DNA of 64,000 bases from CAJQPP01 sp963793465 (GCA_963793465.1 CAWCAJ010000001.1:682001-746000); one strand, 5' to 3'; numbered from the stretch's first letter, positions 18,899 through 28,564 are shown. Notes: generated from the sequence alone by a model not told the origin. Made by a program: numbers and translations.

Positions 18899-19999
18899 AT
18901 GACCGATCCCACTTACCTGCAACGCATTGCTGACGAATGGCGGGATCGAGCCGCGGAGCTGGCCGACTGGACGATGTTGCGGCTGGTCAACCGCACGGAT
19001 GTCTGGGGTCGCTACCTCAAGAAACAGCATCGCACCAATCGCCTCGGGGAAAAGAACAATGCCATCACCGCGCCCTTCGCGGCGGAGCGGGGCAAGGTTT
19101 TTCTCAAAACATCCTCGCTCGTGAAACATTACAAAGCCCGCGATGGCGGGGGCGTGCTGGGGTTGCATAGCAGCAGCCGCGATGGCTCCAGTCGCTGGTT
19201 GGGTATTGATATCGACCTGCACGACCAAGATGACCTGTCCGTCACACCGGAAGGCAACTTTGTGGCCGCCCGCGGCTGGTGGCAGGAACTGGTGGACGCC
19301 GGATTTGATCCCCTGTTGATGGATTCCAACGGTCGCGGAGGCTATCACATCTGGGTGATCTTCGAGCACCCCATGGTTACCAAGACCGTGCGTCGGTGGG
19401 CTTCACAACTGGTTGCCAATTTCAGCGCCCGGGGATTGGACCAGCCGCCAGACCTGTTTCCCAAGACCTTTCGTCAGGGCCATTATGGCAGCTGGTTGCG
19501 ATTGCCCGGACGTCACCATACCCACCAACACTATCATCGCCTGTGGAACGATGAACCGTGGGACGAGGACCATCGCTGGCTGGAAGGACACGATGCCATC
19601 GATCGCCTGTTGCGTACGCGGTACGCATCCGTCGAGGTCTGCCAACGCGTCGGGTTGGAACCCAGCCGCAAGACGGTTTGCCTGGACTTCGACGGCGTGA
19701 TCCACTCCTACAAGAGCGGCTGGCAGGGGGAAGCGATGATCCCCGATCCTCCGATTCATAAAGTGGATGTGGCCATCCGCGCTTTACGCAAACACTATCG
19801 CGTGGTGGTGTTTTCGGCCCGCTGTCGCAATCCGCAGGGCATACAGGCGATCCAACATTGGTTGGCCAAACATCACATCGAAGTCGACGAAGTCTGCAGT
19901 CACAAACCACCGGCGTTGGTCTATGTCGACGATCGGGCCATCCTGTTCGACGGGGACTGGGACGAGACGATTGCCGCCATCCACGCATTCCGCAGGTAA
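18899..19999 (+). CDS. Archaeo-eukaryotic primase domain fused to HAD phosphatase
   Basis: This is a 366-residue two-domain protein. Residues 50-240 resemble the archaeo-eukaryotic primase (AEP) fold of the TOTE/LigD-PolDom kind: metal-binding LGIDIDLHD (Asp104, Asp106), SNGRGGYHIWVIF with His150 as the expected nucleotide-contacting histidine, and DLFPKT plus GSWLRLPG further on. Residues 258-366 form a HAD hydrolase: CLDFDGVIHS (nucleophile Asp263, acid Asp265), FSAR as the second motif, a conserved Lys336 and VYVDDRAI (Asp344, Asp345). A primase/polymerase joined to a phosphatase suggests synthesis plus 3'-end cleaning at nucleic-acid breaks. It converges with a ligase gene 145 bases away. 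The domain calls are from motifs only; the joint function is inference. Confidence 0.75.
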   Translation: MTDPTYLQRIADEWRDRAAELADWTMLRLVNRTDVWGRYLKKQHRTNRLGEKNNAITAPFAAERGKVFLKTSSLVKHYKARDGGGVLGLHSSSRDGSSRWLGIDIDLHDQDDLSVTPEGNFVAARGWWQELVDAGFDPLLMDSNGRGGYHIWVIFEHPMVTKTVRRWASQLVANFSARGLDQPPDLFPKTFRQGHYGSWLRLPGRHHTHQHYHRLWNDEPWDEDHRWLEGHDAIDRLLRTRYASVEVCQRVGLEPSRKTVCLDFDGVIHSYKSGWQGEAMIPDPPIHKVDVAIRALRKHYRVVVFSARCRNPQGIQAIQHWLAKHHIEVDEVCSHKPPALVYVDDRAILFDGDWDETIAAIHAFRR

Positions 20000-20104
20000 T
20001 CGGCACCAGCCAGCCAGCCAAGTCACGCAGCTATAGTCACGCAGCCATATTTATTGCCAATAACGCGACCCCAGCCAACGGAAACCGGGATGGGGCAAGG
20101 CCCT

Positions 20105-20132
20105 GGAAAACGCAGGGGCGGCTATCACCGCC
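20105..20132. terminator. Hairpin at convergent gene ends, related to the one at 34280
   Basis: TGGAAAACGCAGGGGC is followed by a short GGCGG / CCGCC hairpin between the convergent primase-HAD and ligase genes. The same 16 bases precede a different hairpin at 34280-34308, also between convergent genes. No T-run is present, so termination is only suggested. Confidence 0.4.
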
Positions 20133-20144
20133 GGCACAAGGAAT

Positions 20145-21623
20145 TCAGGCGGGCTTCCAGCCCTGCTTGATGTACTGATCCTTGAAGGCCACCCAAAGTC
20201 CTTCGATCTGGCTCTCCGAATTGCTGACCCGCACCTCGCGGGCCAGTGGCACTTTGCGGTTGGGGCTGTAGTCAGTGTAGTGCAGGACATAGGCCGGGAA
20301 CTCCTCCGCATCCACCTCCTTGTTGGTCTTCCACAACAGGAATTTTCGCACCATCGTCTGTCCCTTGAGCACCTTGGTGTAGACTTCGCGACGCATCACC
20401 TGGCTGCCCGGCAACGACATTTCGGTGGCGTCCCGCTCCACCATGGGCACTTCCACGAGCCGGGCGATCTGGTCGATTCGGACATCCTGGGGATTCACTC
20501 CCTTGTCGTCACGCAAACGCAGAAACTGTGGACTGATCACACTGACCAGCGGCAATCGCCGGATCACTTCGTATCGCATATCTCCCGCATTCCATCTCAG
20601 TGCCATGCGGTTGACGGGTGCCCCGCGTGTCGTTTGCGAAATCAGGTCCAGGCAACTGATCTCGACCACCCATTCCGGACGTACCATTTGATAGGCCACG
20701 TGGTCCGAATTGACTTCGGCATACTCACTGCTGACCACCATGTCCTTCAGATCACTAAGCATCCCGCGACGTTGCTCGTCGCTGAAGCCGCCTCCCACGC
20801 GGCACAGGACATGCAGGGCCCCATCCTTGCGGACAATGGCCAACAACAGGTCATGCATCATCCCGCTGCGATCCGCCGTGGATTCGGTGAACCCGATGAC
20901 TGCCGCATCCAGTGTATGACGGGGTTTGATCTTGAACGTACCGGCGGTATCGCTACGGACCACCAATCCTTCGCCGCCCTCGCTCTCCACCCATTGTTGG
21001 TAAAGCTCCTCAATCTGCTGCGCGGACTCGGCCGCCTGCCAAGTCACCGGTTGCGTCAACTTGCCCGAGGCCAGCGTGGTTTCCAACCAGTCCCAACGCT
21101 CCAGAAACGGTCGTTGATCGGGTTCCCCCGCAAGCTCCACGACATCAAACGCGGCGAACGCGATCCGCCGCAGATCGTCCTCTTGGGCCGGTTGCCGTAC
21201 CACCTGGATCACATCGTGGACACGGCAGCGGCGATCCGGCACATGGACATGCAATTCACCTGCGATCATCGCCTGCGTAACACCGGCCTGTTGCAACAAC
21301 TGATTCGCCTCTACCTGCCAGGGCAAACCCATGCGGATGGTACCGCCGGGATTGATGGAAAACGCGTTGTCACGGTCGAAATAGAAGACGGTGAATTCGC
21401 CATCCACCTTGCGGCTGACATGGTATTCGGCTTGGGGAATCTTGCGGTGAATATCGCGACGATCGAGCGGATAGATCCGCGCACCGGCCGCGCGACGATA
21501 CTCCTGGACCCGCGACAGAATTCCGGGGTCCTGCAACATCGTGGCATTGGCAGTGGCGTACTCGCCCAGCCTGATCTGGATGCCGTGCTTTTCCACCAAC
21601 GAATTGCGGGCCATCTCACGCAT
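20145..21623 (-). CDS. ATP-dependent polynucleotide (DNA/RNA) ligase
   Basis: This 492-residue protein is a covalent nucleotidyltransferase of the ATP-dependent ligase kind. Motif I is RKVDGEF with the adenylated Lys72. Motif III is AGELHV (Glu123). Motif IIIa is FAAFDVVEL, motif IV EGGEGLVVR (about 215-223) and motif V FKIKP (Lys231, Lys233). An OB-fold domain follows (about 240-320), then about 170 residues without a clear family that may bind partners or nucleic acid. Its start overlaps the end of the next upstream gene by 8 bases; a second ATG nine bases on is also possible. The neighbouring primase-HAD fusion suggests a repair module. Whether DNA or RNA is joined cannot be told. Confidence 0.82.
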   Translation of the reverse strand: MREMARNSLVEKHGIQIRLGEYATANATMLQDPGILSRVQEYRRAAGARIYPLDRRDIHRKIPQAEYHVSRKVDGEFTVFYFDRDNAFSINPGGTIRMGLPWQVEANQLLQQAGVTQAMIAGELHVHVPDRRCRVHDVIQVVRQPAQEDDLRRIAFAAFDVVELAGEPDQRPFLERWDWLETTLASGKLTQPVTWQAAESAQQIEELYQQWVESEGGEGLVVRSDTAGTFKIKPRHTLDAAVIGFTESTADRSGMMHDLLLAIVRKDGALHVLCRVGGGFSDEQRRGMLSDLKDMVVSSEYAEVNSDHVAYQMVRPEWVVEISCLDLISQTTRGAPVNRMALRWNAGDMRYEVIRRLPLVSVISPQFLRLRDDKGVNPQDVRIDQIARLVEVPMVERDATEMSLPGSQVMRREVYTKVLKGQTMVRKFLLWKTNKEVDAEEFPAYVLHYTDYSPNRKVPLAREVRVSNSESQIEGLWVAFKDQYIKQGWKPA

Positions 21624-22326
21624 CCTCGTCGGCAGGTTTTTTCAGTTCCAGATTGGACAGATGCAGGATCAGACAATAGCGATCGCCCTGCACGCGTCCC
21701 TCCAGGAATCCTCGATAGGGAAGGCTGCCACGCCGCAGAATCAACGGCTGGTTGGATTTGGGACCCGCTCCCAACAGCATCAAGCTTTCGGCCCGCTGCA
21801 GTTCTTCAGCCATCTGGTAAAGGAAATCGAACGTCAAACCATTGACATGGCTCAATTGCATCTTCGTGGCAAACACGAACTTTCGGCAGGCTTCAGATTT
21901 TTTGATCATTCTGCCCGACCACGGCAAGGGCAGATCACCCGCTACATTCTGCGGCAACAGCTCCCGTGGTCTCCGCTCCCGTTCCGTGCCATCCGGATTC
22001 CGAATCACTTCAAACAATTGCGCCTTGTGGACCAGCTGGTAGTCCCGGTCGATATAGACCCGTGAAGTGTTGTGCAGAAAGGAACCGATCGTTTCCAAAT
22101 TGATCTCCGGATCACTTTCGATCAACGCGGAGGCCACCGCGGCCGGATCACCAAACTGTTGCTGCAGGGCATCCATATCCAGGTCCAACGTGCTCTTGAG
22201 CACCCGAATGCTGTAAGCCTGCCGCCCCTGTTCGTCCAGCCAGCGAACACGAATCGGATTGACCACCGTTTCCATATTCACGACGGCGTCGCGACCGGCG
22301 TGGTTGCTGATGTTGATTTCCGGCAT
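21616..22326 (-). CDS. Uncharacterised protein coupled to the ligase gene
   Basis: This is a 236-residue soluble protein with no signal peptide, membrane helix or recognised domain. It is rich in charged and hydrophobic residues in an alternating beta-type pattern (VNPIRVRWLDEQGRQ, GRVQGDRYCLILHLSNLEL) with helical segments between. Its TGA lies inside the start region of the ligase gene, so translation is probably coupled and the product is likely a functional partner of the ligase. The upstream uncharacterised gene lies 119 bases away on the same strand. I cannot assign a function. Confidence 0.72.
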   Translation of the reverse strand: MPEINISNHAGRDAVVNMETVVNPIRVRWLDEQGRQAYSIRVLKSTLDLDMDALQQQFGDPAAVASALIESDPEINLETIGSFLHNTSRVYIDRDYQLVHKAQLFEVIRNPDGTERERRPRELLPQNVAGDLPLPWSGRMIKKSEACRKFVFATKMQLSHVNGLTFDFLYQMAEELQRAESLMLLGAGPKSNQPLILRRGSLPYRGFLEGRVQGDRYCLILHLSNLELKKPADEDA

Positions 22327-22445
22327 GGATAGCGTGTTTAGTCTAAATGGAGCATCAAGTCATTCCTATGATCCGGGAAACCCCGTGTCGCGTCACAGCG
22401 GGGCGGGGTTCGTTCGGCACCCGCCATCAATCCAGATCCAACGCA

Positions 22446-23063
22446 CTAGATCATCCCGAAATCCATCAAGTCGTCCACGTCCTGGGATGTATCGTCCGCT
22501 TCCGGCACCGCGGCCTGTTGCAGTCCCACAAAATGCAACTCCGTGGCATCTCCAATCAACAGAAATACCTGCCGTTCCTGATTGGCCAACAGAAAACCGG
22601 TATCCGCCTCCAACCCGCCCCGGTAACTGTAGGAGAATTTGAAGATCGCACCATCCAGGACGGCCTGTACCAGGCGGTCCTGATCCCCGTTCTCCGGCAA
22701 CTCCATTTCGTAAACCAGTCGGATATTGTGCGACAGGTAGTCGTCAAACGTCGCCTGCTGACTGATTGGAATCGGGGCCGCAAAGGAGGAGGGAACGGGC
22801 TGGATCGTTTCGCCCTCCAGATCGACAGGCCGCAGGTCTTCCTTTTCGCACCAATTGCCGTCGGCGGTCAGATACCCGATTCCGGTCCCGCCTTTGCCCA
22901 CCAACGTGCGACCATCATCGGCCAATGTCGCCAACTGGCAAGGTCGACCCCCTTCGTCCAACACCTCCAACTCCCTGTAGCCGTAGAGCCGGGCGCGATC
23001 GACCTTGTTCATGCCAAAGGAAGTCTCCTGATCTTGAAAGGAAAACAGGATCGGTCGGGGCAT
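22446..23063 (-). CDS. Uncharacterised protein of the primase-ligase locus
   Basis: This is a 205-residue acidic soluble protein. The N-terminal half includes MNKVDRARLYGYRELEVLDE and LVGKGGTGIGYLTADGNW, a conserved-looking beta-rich module with many Gly and Asp residues. The C-terminal tail is very acidic (EADDTSQDVDDLMDF). I believe similar proteins exist in other bacteria as hypothetical proteins, but I know of no assigned function. It is first in the minus-strand group that continues to the ligase, which makes it a candidate component of the same system. Confidence 0.7.
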   Translation of the reverse strand: MPRPILFSFQDQETSFGMNKVDRARLYGYRELEVLDEGGRPCQLATLADDGRTLVGKGGTGIGYLTADGNWCEKEDLRPVDLEGETIQPVPSSFAAPIPISQQATFDDYLSHNIRLVYEMELPENGDQDRLVQAVLDGAIFKFSYSYRGGLEADTGFLLANQERQVFLLIGDATELHFVGLQQAAVPEADDTSQDVDDLMDFGMI

Positions 23064-23220
23064 GACAAAGCCTTACCGGACAATGACTGGGAACGATAAC
23101 CAGCAGCGGAGACCGACTGCTCAGCAGGTTTTCATTTTTAGTTCACTGACGTTTGAGTTTCCACAGGTTTTCGATAATTTCACACCAAACAGCGAAGAAC
23201 CCGACCGGAATATCATACGA

Positions 23221-23556
23221 ATGGCTGTAAATTCCGGGTTCGGACAAGGATTGGTCAAAATCGCGGAGGCCCGGATGCTGTTTGCACTATTGTTCAATGA
23301 ACAGGACCAATTGCTGGCGGCCACGCCCGCGGTTTTCCAGTACGCCATGGGCGACAGCTATTGGCGTGACATTTACGCCGCGGACGTCGGCTGGAATGCC
23401 GATTTTCAGACCGCATACGTGGAAGTGATTGACGATCCACTGATCGACATGCTGAATTCTCTGGAAACTGACGATCAGCATCTGGCCGAATGCCGTTGCC
23501 GCATCAACCGCTTGATCGGCTTGTCCGGCGATTCCAGGCAACCCCGGGCCGCTTGA
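23221..23556 (+). CDS. Small uncharacterised protein divergent from the ligase group
   Basis: This is a 111-residue soluble protein with no recognised family. The frame is open from 23062, but the ATG there overlaps the start codon of the divergent gene and the first 150 bases are AT-rich and read poorly as protein, so the ATG at 23221 is chosen; the region between is probably a shared promoter. The sequence is mixed helical and beta, with an acidic centre (YVEVIDDPLIDMLNSLETDD). It may belong to the primase-ligase locus by position only. Confidence 0.5.
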   Translation: MAVNSGFGQGLVKIAEARMLFALLFNEQDQLLAATPAVFQYAMGDSYWRDIYAADVGWNADFQTAYVEVIDDPLIDMLNSLETDDQHLAECRCRINRLIGLSGDSRQPRAA

Positions 23557-23627
23557 TTCTGCGGGTTGCGACGCACTTCAGAATTACCGAACACCGGCTG
23601 AGATTTCCCGGGAATCCTTCGGACGTG

Positions 23628-25049
23628 TCAGCCGAGAATGTCTGTCAACACGTTGCCGTACACATCGGTCAAGCGAAAGTCCCGTCCGGCGTAACGATAA
23701 GTCAAACGGCTATGATCGAGTCCCAGCAGATGCAGGATCGTGGCATGCCAGTCGTGAATGTGACATTTGCCCTCGACGGCCTCGTAGCCGTATTCATCGG
23801 TCGCACCATAACTGAAGCCCCCTTTGACGCCGCCACCCGCCATCCAGCTGGTGAAGCCTTTGTTGTTGTGGTCACGCCCATTACCACTTTGGTTGTCGGG
23901 TGTACGACCAAACTCACCGGACCAAACAACCAGCGTATCCTGTAGCAGGCCACGTTGCTTGAGATCGGTTAACAGCCCGGCGATGGGCCGGTCGATTTCG
24001 GCGCAGGAATTCGGCAGAGCGGTTTGCAGATTGGCGTGATGGTCCCAGCTGCCGTTGGAAACTTCGATAAAACGCACCCCCGCCTCTGCGAACCTCCGCG
24101 CCAGCAGACATTGCCTGCCAAAACCGTCCGAGGGTCCCTTGCCGATCCCATAGAGGTCCAGGGTATCCTGACTCTCTTCATCGATATTCATCAGTTGCGG
24201 CATCGTATCCTGCATGCGAAATGCCAACTCGTAGGACTCGATAATGCCCTCCACACCCGGTTGATGTTGTTCACGCTGCAGCTTTTGGCGATTCAGCTGT
24301 TGAATAAAATCCAGCTGTTGACGCTGCTCAGGTTTGGACAACTGGCTGTTGCGGATGTCGGGCACGACCCCGCTGCCGGCGGTTCCGTTGGTGCGACCAC
24401 CCAAACGGGCAGTGCGGCCAATGGTGGTGCCCTGATAGATAGCTGGCAGAAAGGCGCTTCCTACATTCTGGCCCGAGCCACTGGGCGTATTCAAGGAAAC
24501 AAAGCCCGGCAGACTGTCGTTTTCCGTACCCAAACCATACAGGGTCCAGGCCCCCAGCGAGGGTCTCACGAATTGGGGGTTGCCGGTATGCAACTGGGTC
24601 ATGGCCCGCGGATGAATGGGCAGATCCGTATGCATGCCCCGCAACAGGCACAACTCGTCCGCCAGCGTAGCAATCTGCGGCAGCAACTCGGAAATCCAAA
24701 GGCCGCCTTCCCCATGCTGCTGGAAGTCCCAGGGGGACCCCAGCAGGGAACCGCGGTACTTGCCACGCTTTCCGGAGTCCTTTTTCAATTGGGGTTTATA
24801 GTCGAACGTATCCATATGCGAGGGCCCGCCCCGCATGCAGAGAAAGATCACGCGTTTGGCACGAGCCTCGAAATGGGGCTCACGCGGAGCCAGAGGGTTG
24901 TGCGAAGCCGCTTCGAATTCCTGAACCCGCCGCTCCCGCGCTGCGGCCTGACTGGCCAGACTGGAAAAGGCCAGGTAACCAAAACCTGAGGACAAAGTTT
25001 GCAACAGTTGTCGGCGATTCGGTTGAAAAAGCTGGCGTTGTGGATTCAT
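23628..25049 (-). CDS. DUF1501 family secreted protein
   Basis: This is a 473-residue planctomycete DUF1501 protein, a sulfatase/alkaline-phosphatase-fold family abundant in this phylum. The N-terminus has a twin-arginine type export signal (NRRQLLQTLSSGFGYLAF). Typical stretches are VIFLCMRGGPSHMDTFDYKP near the start, VWSGEFGRTPDNQ in the last third, and HDWHATILHLLGLDH near the end. In planctomycetes such genes travel with PSCyt1/DUF1549-DUF1553 genes, and one lies 70 bases upstream on the same strand, so these form an operon. The biochemical role is unproven, although association with polysaccharide degradation is often suggested. Confidence 0.92.
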   Translation of the reverse strand: MNPQRQLFQPNRRQLLQTLSSGFGYLAFSSLASQAAARERRVQEFEAASHNPLAPREPHFEARAKRVIFLCMRGGPSHMDTFDYKPQLKKDSGKRGKYRGSLLGSPWDFQQHGEGGLWISELLPQIATLADELCLLRGMHTDLPIHPRAMTQLHTGNPQFVRPSLGAWTLYGLGTENDSLPGFVSLNTPSGSGQNVGSAFLPAIYQGTTIGRTARLGGRTNGTAGSGVVPDIRNSQLSKPEQRQQLDFIQQLNRQKLQREQHQPGVEGIIESYELAFRMQDTMPQLMNIDEESQDTLDLYGIGKGPSDGFGRQCLLARRFAEAGVRFIEVSNGSWDHHANLQTALPNSCAEIDRPIAGLLTDLKQRGLLQDTLVVWSGEFGRTPDNQSGNGRDHNNKGFTSWMAGGGVKGGFSYGATDEYGYEAVEGKCHIHDWHATILHLLGLDHSRLTYRYAGRDFRLTDVYGNVLTDILG

Positions 25050-25118
25050 GGCGAATTCCTGATGGGTGGGATGCCGGGGATGGGCCCCGACTTGCGACGG
25101 CTTGCCGTTCCGTTGACG

Positions 25119-27765
25119 TCAGTTGACGATCCTGAACTCGGCTGCCGCCATGATGGACTGACAAAGGTACGTGAGTTTTTTCAGGCGGTCGGTATCGTTC
25201 TCATTGGGGGCCCCAAAAAAGGCCAGCGCGGCCCGCATCTCGGGGGAATTGGCAGGCCGTCCATAGGCTCTGTAAAACGCCTGCTGAACCTGTTCTGTCC
25301 AATCGTCCGAATCCGCCATCAGGGTCCTGGCAAATCCACGACTCAATTCAAGGACACGAGGATTGTTCATGAAGTACAAACCCTGGTCCGGCGTATTGGA
25401 TGTCTCGCGGCGTCCGATCACCATGCTGGATTCAGCAAAATCAAACACGGCCAGAGACCTTGGGATATGGTCTCGCACCACCGGCAGATAGACACTGCGA
25501 TAGTTGGCCTGCGGATCCGCGGAAGGCACAGGTGGCCGTTTCGCCAGTCGATCGCGACGGCGATTATCACTGCGACGGCGATCATCAGTCCGACGGCGAT
25601 CATCACTGCGACCGCCACGATCGGGTTCCCGCATATCCATCACCGGCTGGTTACGGATCCTCAGGGTATCCTGCAAGCTTCGCATTTGACCGTTTCGCAC
25701 GATCGTTGTTCCCGCCCGGGCAACCTCCGAGGCTTCAGGACGCTGCAGTTGCAGGTTACCGGACAATTGCAACATGGCATCGCGAATCGCCTCGGCCTCC
25801 AAACGCCGCGAGTTGGCTCGCCACAGCCAACGGTTTTCCGGGTCCTTTTCGTAGCTGGCGGCATCGAATTGCGAACCCATGCGATAGGTACGCGAGAGGG
25901 CAATCTCTCGAATCATTGATTTGACGGACCAGTCGTTTTGCATGAATTGAATCGCCAAGTAGTCCAGTAATTCCGGGTGGGTCGGAGGCAAGCCTGTGGC
26001 ACCAAAGTTCTCAGTGGTCTCCACCAGGCCGTTCCCCATCAGGTGCTGCCAGATCCGATTCACCATCACCCGTGCCGTCAGCGGGTTCGATTTCTCGGTC
26101 ATCCAGCGAGCCAATTCCAGTCTGCCCGTGGCATTTGCCGGAATCTCCTGTTGTTTACCGCCGATCACCTGCACAAACCCTCGCGGCACCAGGTTTGCCG
26201 GCTGGTCCACTTCGCCGCGAATCAACAACCTGGCATCGCCGGGCGAGTCCACCGGCTGCACTCCCATGCAGTAGGTTTTGGGTTGGCCGTGTTCATCATG
26301 CGAATCCAGCACGGATTGCAGGGCGGCCATTTGATTGGAAAGTGCCCCCAGCTGGCGGATGGTTCGTTGCGTCTGCTGACTGGGTTCTTGCTTGCCAGGC
26401 TGGCCGCCGCTTCGAGCTTGACGCCGCAAGCGGGTGGCCTCCTGATAGTCTTGCCTTGTTGTCGTCAACTGGTCGCGAAGCGTTTGCAAGAGGTCTTCGG
26501 AGAGTGGTTTTTCGAACGACAGCGGGTCCGGGGTCGGCAACAAAATCAGGTCGCTGGAGCGTCGATTCTGCCGATTGTCCAGGGTCCCGTAATGGGTCTG
26601 CGTGTTTCCGAAAATTCCGGCCATCGCATAGTAGTCACTTTGCGGGATGGGATCAAACTTGTGGTCATGGCAGCGGGCACAAGCGACGGACACTCCCAGG
26701 ATCACGCGAGTCGACACGTCAATTTGTTCGTCGATCAGGTCGGCGCGAAACTGACGTGGGTTACGCTCCGTCAAGGTTTTTGGTCCCAACGCCAGGAATC
26801 CTGTGGCCACCAGATTCTGGGACCATTGTCGATCCGTTTTTACGGGCAACAGGTCCCCGGCAATCTGTTCCTGGATGAAGCGATCATATGGCTTGTCCAC
26901 ATTGAACGAATCGATCACATAGTCCCGATATCGCCAGGCATGGGGAAAGGTAGAGTTCAGTTCCTTGCCGGAAGATTCCGCAAAGCGTGCCAGGTCCAAC
27001 CAATGGCGGCCCCACCGCTCGCCAAATTGCGGGCTGTCCAGATACCGATCGACGGCACGCTCCAACGCCATCTCGGCATCGATGGACCAGTCAGCGACAA
27101 AACGTTCCACTTGAGCTGACGTCGGCGGCAGACCCGTCAGGTCGAAACAGAGTCGACGCAGCAGAGTATGGGGGTCCGCATCGGCAGCCGGATGCAAGTT
27201 GATTCTCTTCCAGTTCCGCCAGGACATACTCATCGACGGGACCCCGCGGCCACGCTGGATCGGCAACCGCCGGCAAAGCCGATTTCCGGGGGACTTGAAA
27301 AGCCCAAAAATCCCAACGCGCTTTCGCAATGTCTTCCTCGCTGACGGTGGCGCTGATTTCCAGATCGCTCGCCGCCGGACTGCGGGGATCGGCCGCCCCG
27401 GATTCGATCCAGACGCGGAAGTCCTCAATGATGTGCGCGGCCAGCGGTCGGTTAGGCGGCATGGCGTAGTCTTCATAGTTGATCGCCGACCACAAGGGAC
27501 TGTCTTCCAAACTGCCCGCAACCAGTGATGGACCCGAGTCGCCACCCAGCAACAGCCCCTGCTTGGTATCCAACTTCAACCCTCCCTTGGATTGACCGGA
27601 TTGATCGGAGTGGCAGCCGTAGCATTCTCGAATCAATACCGGACGAATCCTGGCCTCGAAGAAATCGATCCCTTCCGACTCGGACATTTGCGCCGTGACA
27701 CCACCGACCCAATCCAGACCACTGGCCAGCAAAAAAACAATCCCAAGAGTTGGAGTCAGTTTCAT
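25119..27765 (-). pseudogene. PSCyt1/DUF1549/DUF1553 protein, split by a frameshift
   Basis: The first part (27765 down to about 27200) has a signal peptide and a planctomycete cytochrome c-like segment with CYGCHS, followed by WDFWAFQVPR. The open frame then shifts by one base. The remainder carries DUF1549 (LLRRLCFDLTGLPPT, ERWGRHWLDLARFAES), a second heme-like CARCHDHKFDP and DUF1553 (NPLTARVMVNRIWQHLMGNG). Removing one base near 27198 joins EENQL to HPAADADPHTLL, restoring a protein of about 880 residues. An unusual Asp/Arg-rich insertion lies near 25541-25630. It sits upstream of the DUF1501 gene. The frameshift is either recent inactivation or a sequencing error, because the rest of the gene is open. 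Confidence 0.85.
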
Positions 27766-27802
27766 GAGTTTATAAGTCGTTAATGAATCAAGGGGTCAAT
27801 AC

Positions 27803-27902
27803 AGTGATCTCTGCTGTTGACTTGTCAACCACGACCGTCAGCGAACACGACACTGCTGGACAAACCAGCAGTGACACCCGTCAGATCAGTCTCGCCATAC
27901 GG
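27803..27902. repeat. Interspersed hairpin repeat, copy C
   Basis: The perfect hairpin CACTGCTGG - ACAAA - CCAGCAGTG spans 27851-27873 and is followed by the family's CCGTCAGATCAG. The left part is diverged from copies A and D. The element abuts the stop codon of the EF-hand gene (27903-27905, minus strand). Confidence 0.65.
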
Positions 27903-28564
27903 TTAGCCATCCCCGCCCGGCCGTTTCGGCTTCACTCCGCCTCGCGATCGGGGCGCGGCATCGCGCTCGTTGTTTGTCTTCTTCTTGGCTTTGCCTGGTT
28001 CTCCGCGACGTTCCAAAAAACTGGCCAACTGTTTAAGCTCGGCGGCTTCCAGCAGGTTGTTCCCGTTCCGGTCCAACCGCTCCCACGCTCGTTGCATTCG
28101 TTCCGGAACCTCGTCAGGACTGATCACCTGGTCACCGTTCTTGTCCAGTCGACGCATCATACCGGCCAGCACCTGCGGGTCCGGTTTGGCCCGGCGATCC
28201 CCAGGGGGACGTTTGTTCGGCGTGTCGGTGGCTGCTTTCGGCCTCTGCTGCGGGGCCTTGTTTCCCTGCTGGCGGCGACGGGGCATGCGGGCAGCCATTT
28301 CCCGCACTTCACTCACGTCAACGGAACCATCCTGATTCAAATCCAGTCGTTTCAAACGCTCTGCCATACGTGGCGGAATCTCTTCCGGGGACAGGCGTTG
28401 ATCCCCGTTGCGGTCCAAACGTTTGAGCAGGGACATCAGATTTTCCAACGGAGCCGAGCCTAGCGTGTTGGCCGACTCTGCCCCGGGCTTCTCCTGCGCA
28501 AGAGTTGCCAGTCCATGCTTACCATCGTGATCGCGAAAAACGCAATGAAGGGGATCGTTTTCAT
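27903..28564 (-). CDS. EF-hand calcium-binding protein with a frameshifted signal peptide
   Basis: Four EF-hand loops are visible: DRNGDQRLSPEE, DLNQDGSVDVSE, DKNGDQVISPDE and DRNGNNLLEAAE, in two pairs separated by a basic Arg/Gln/Pro linker; the C-terminus is Lys/Arg rich. The EF-hand frame has only a TTG start at 28448 and no signal peptide. In the neighbouring frame an ATG at 28564, with a GGGTAA-like ribosome site, encodes MKTIPFIAFFAITMVSM. Adding one base near 28514 joins it to LATLAQEKPG, a normal signal-peptide cleavage site. So the true gene most likely starts at 28564 and carries a one-base loss. It lies upstream of the PSCyt1 and DUF1501 genes and probably belongs with them. Confidence 0.75.
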
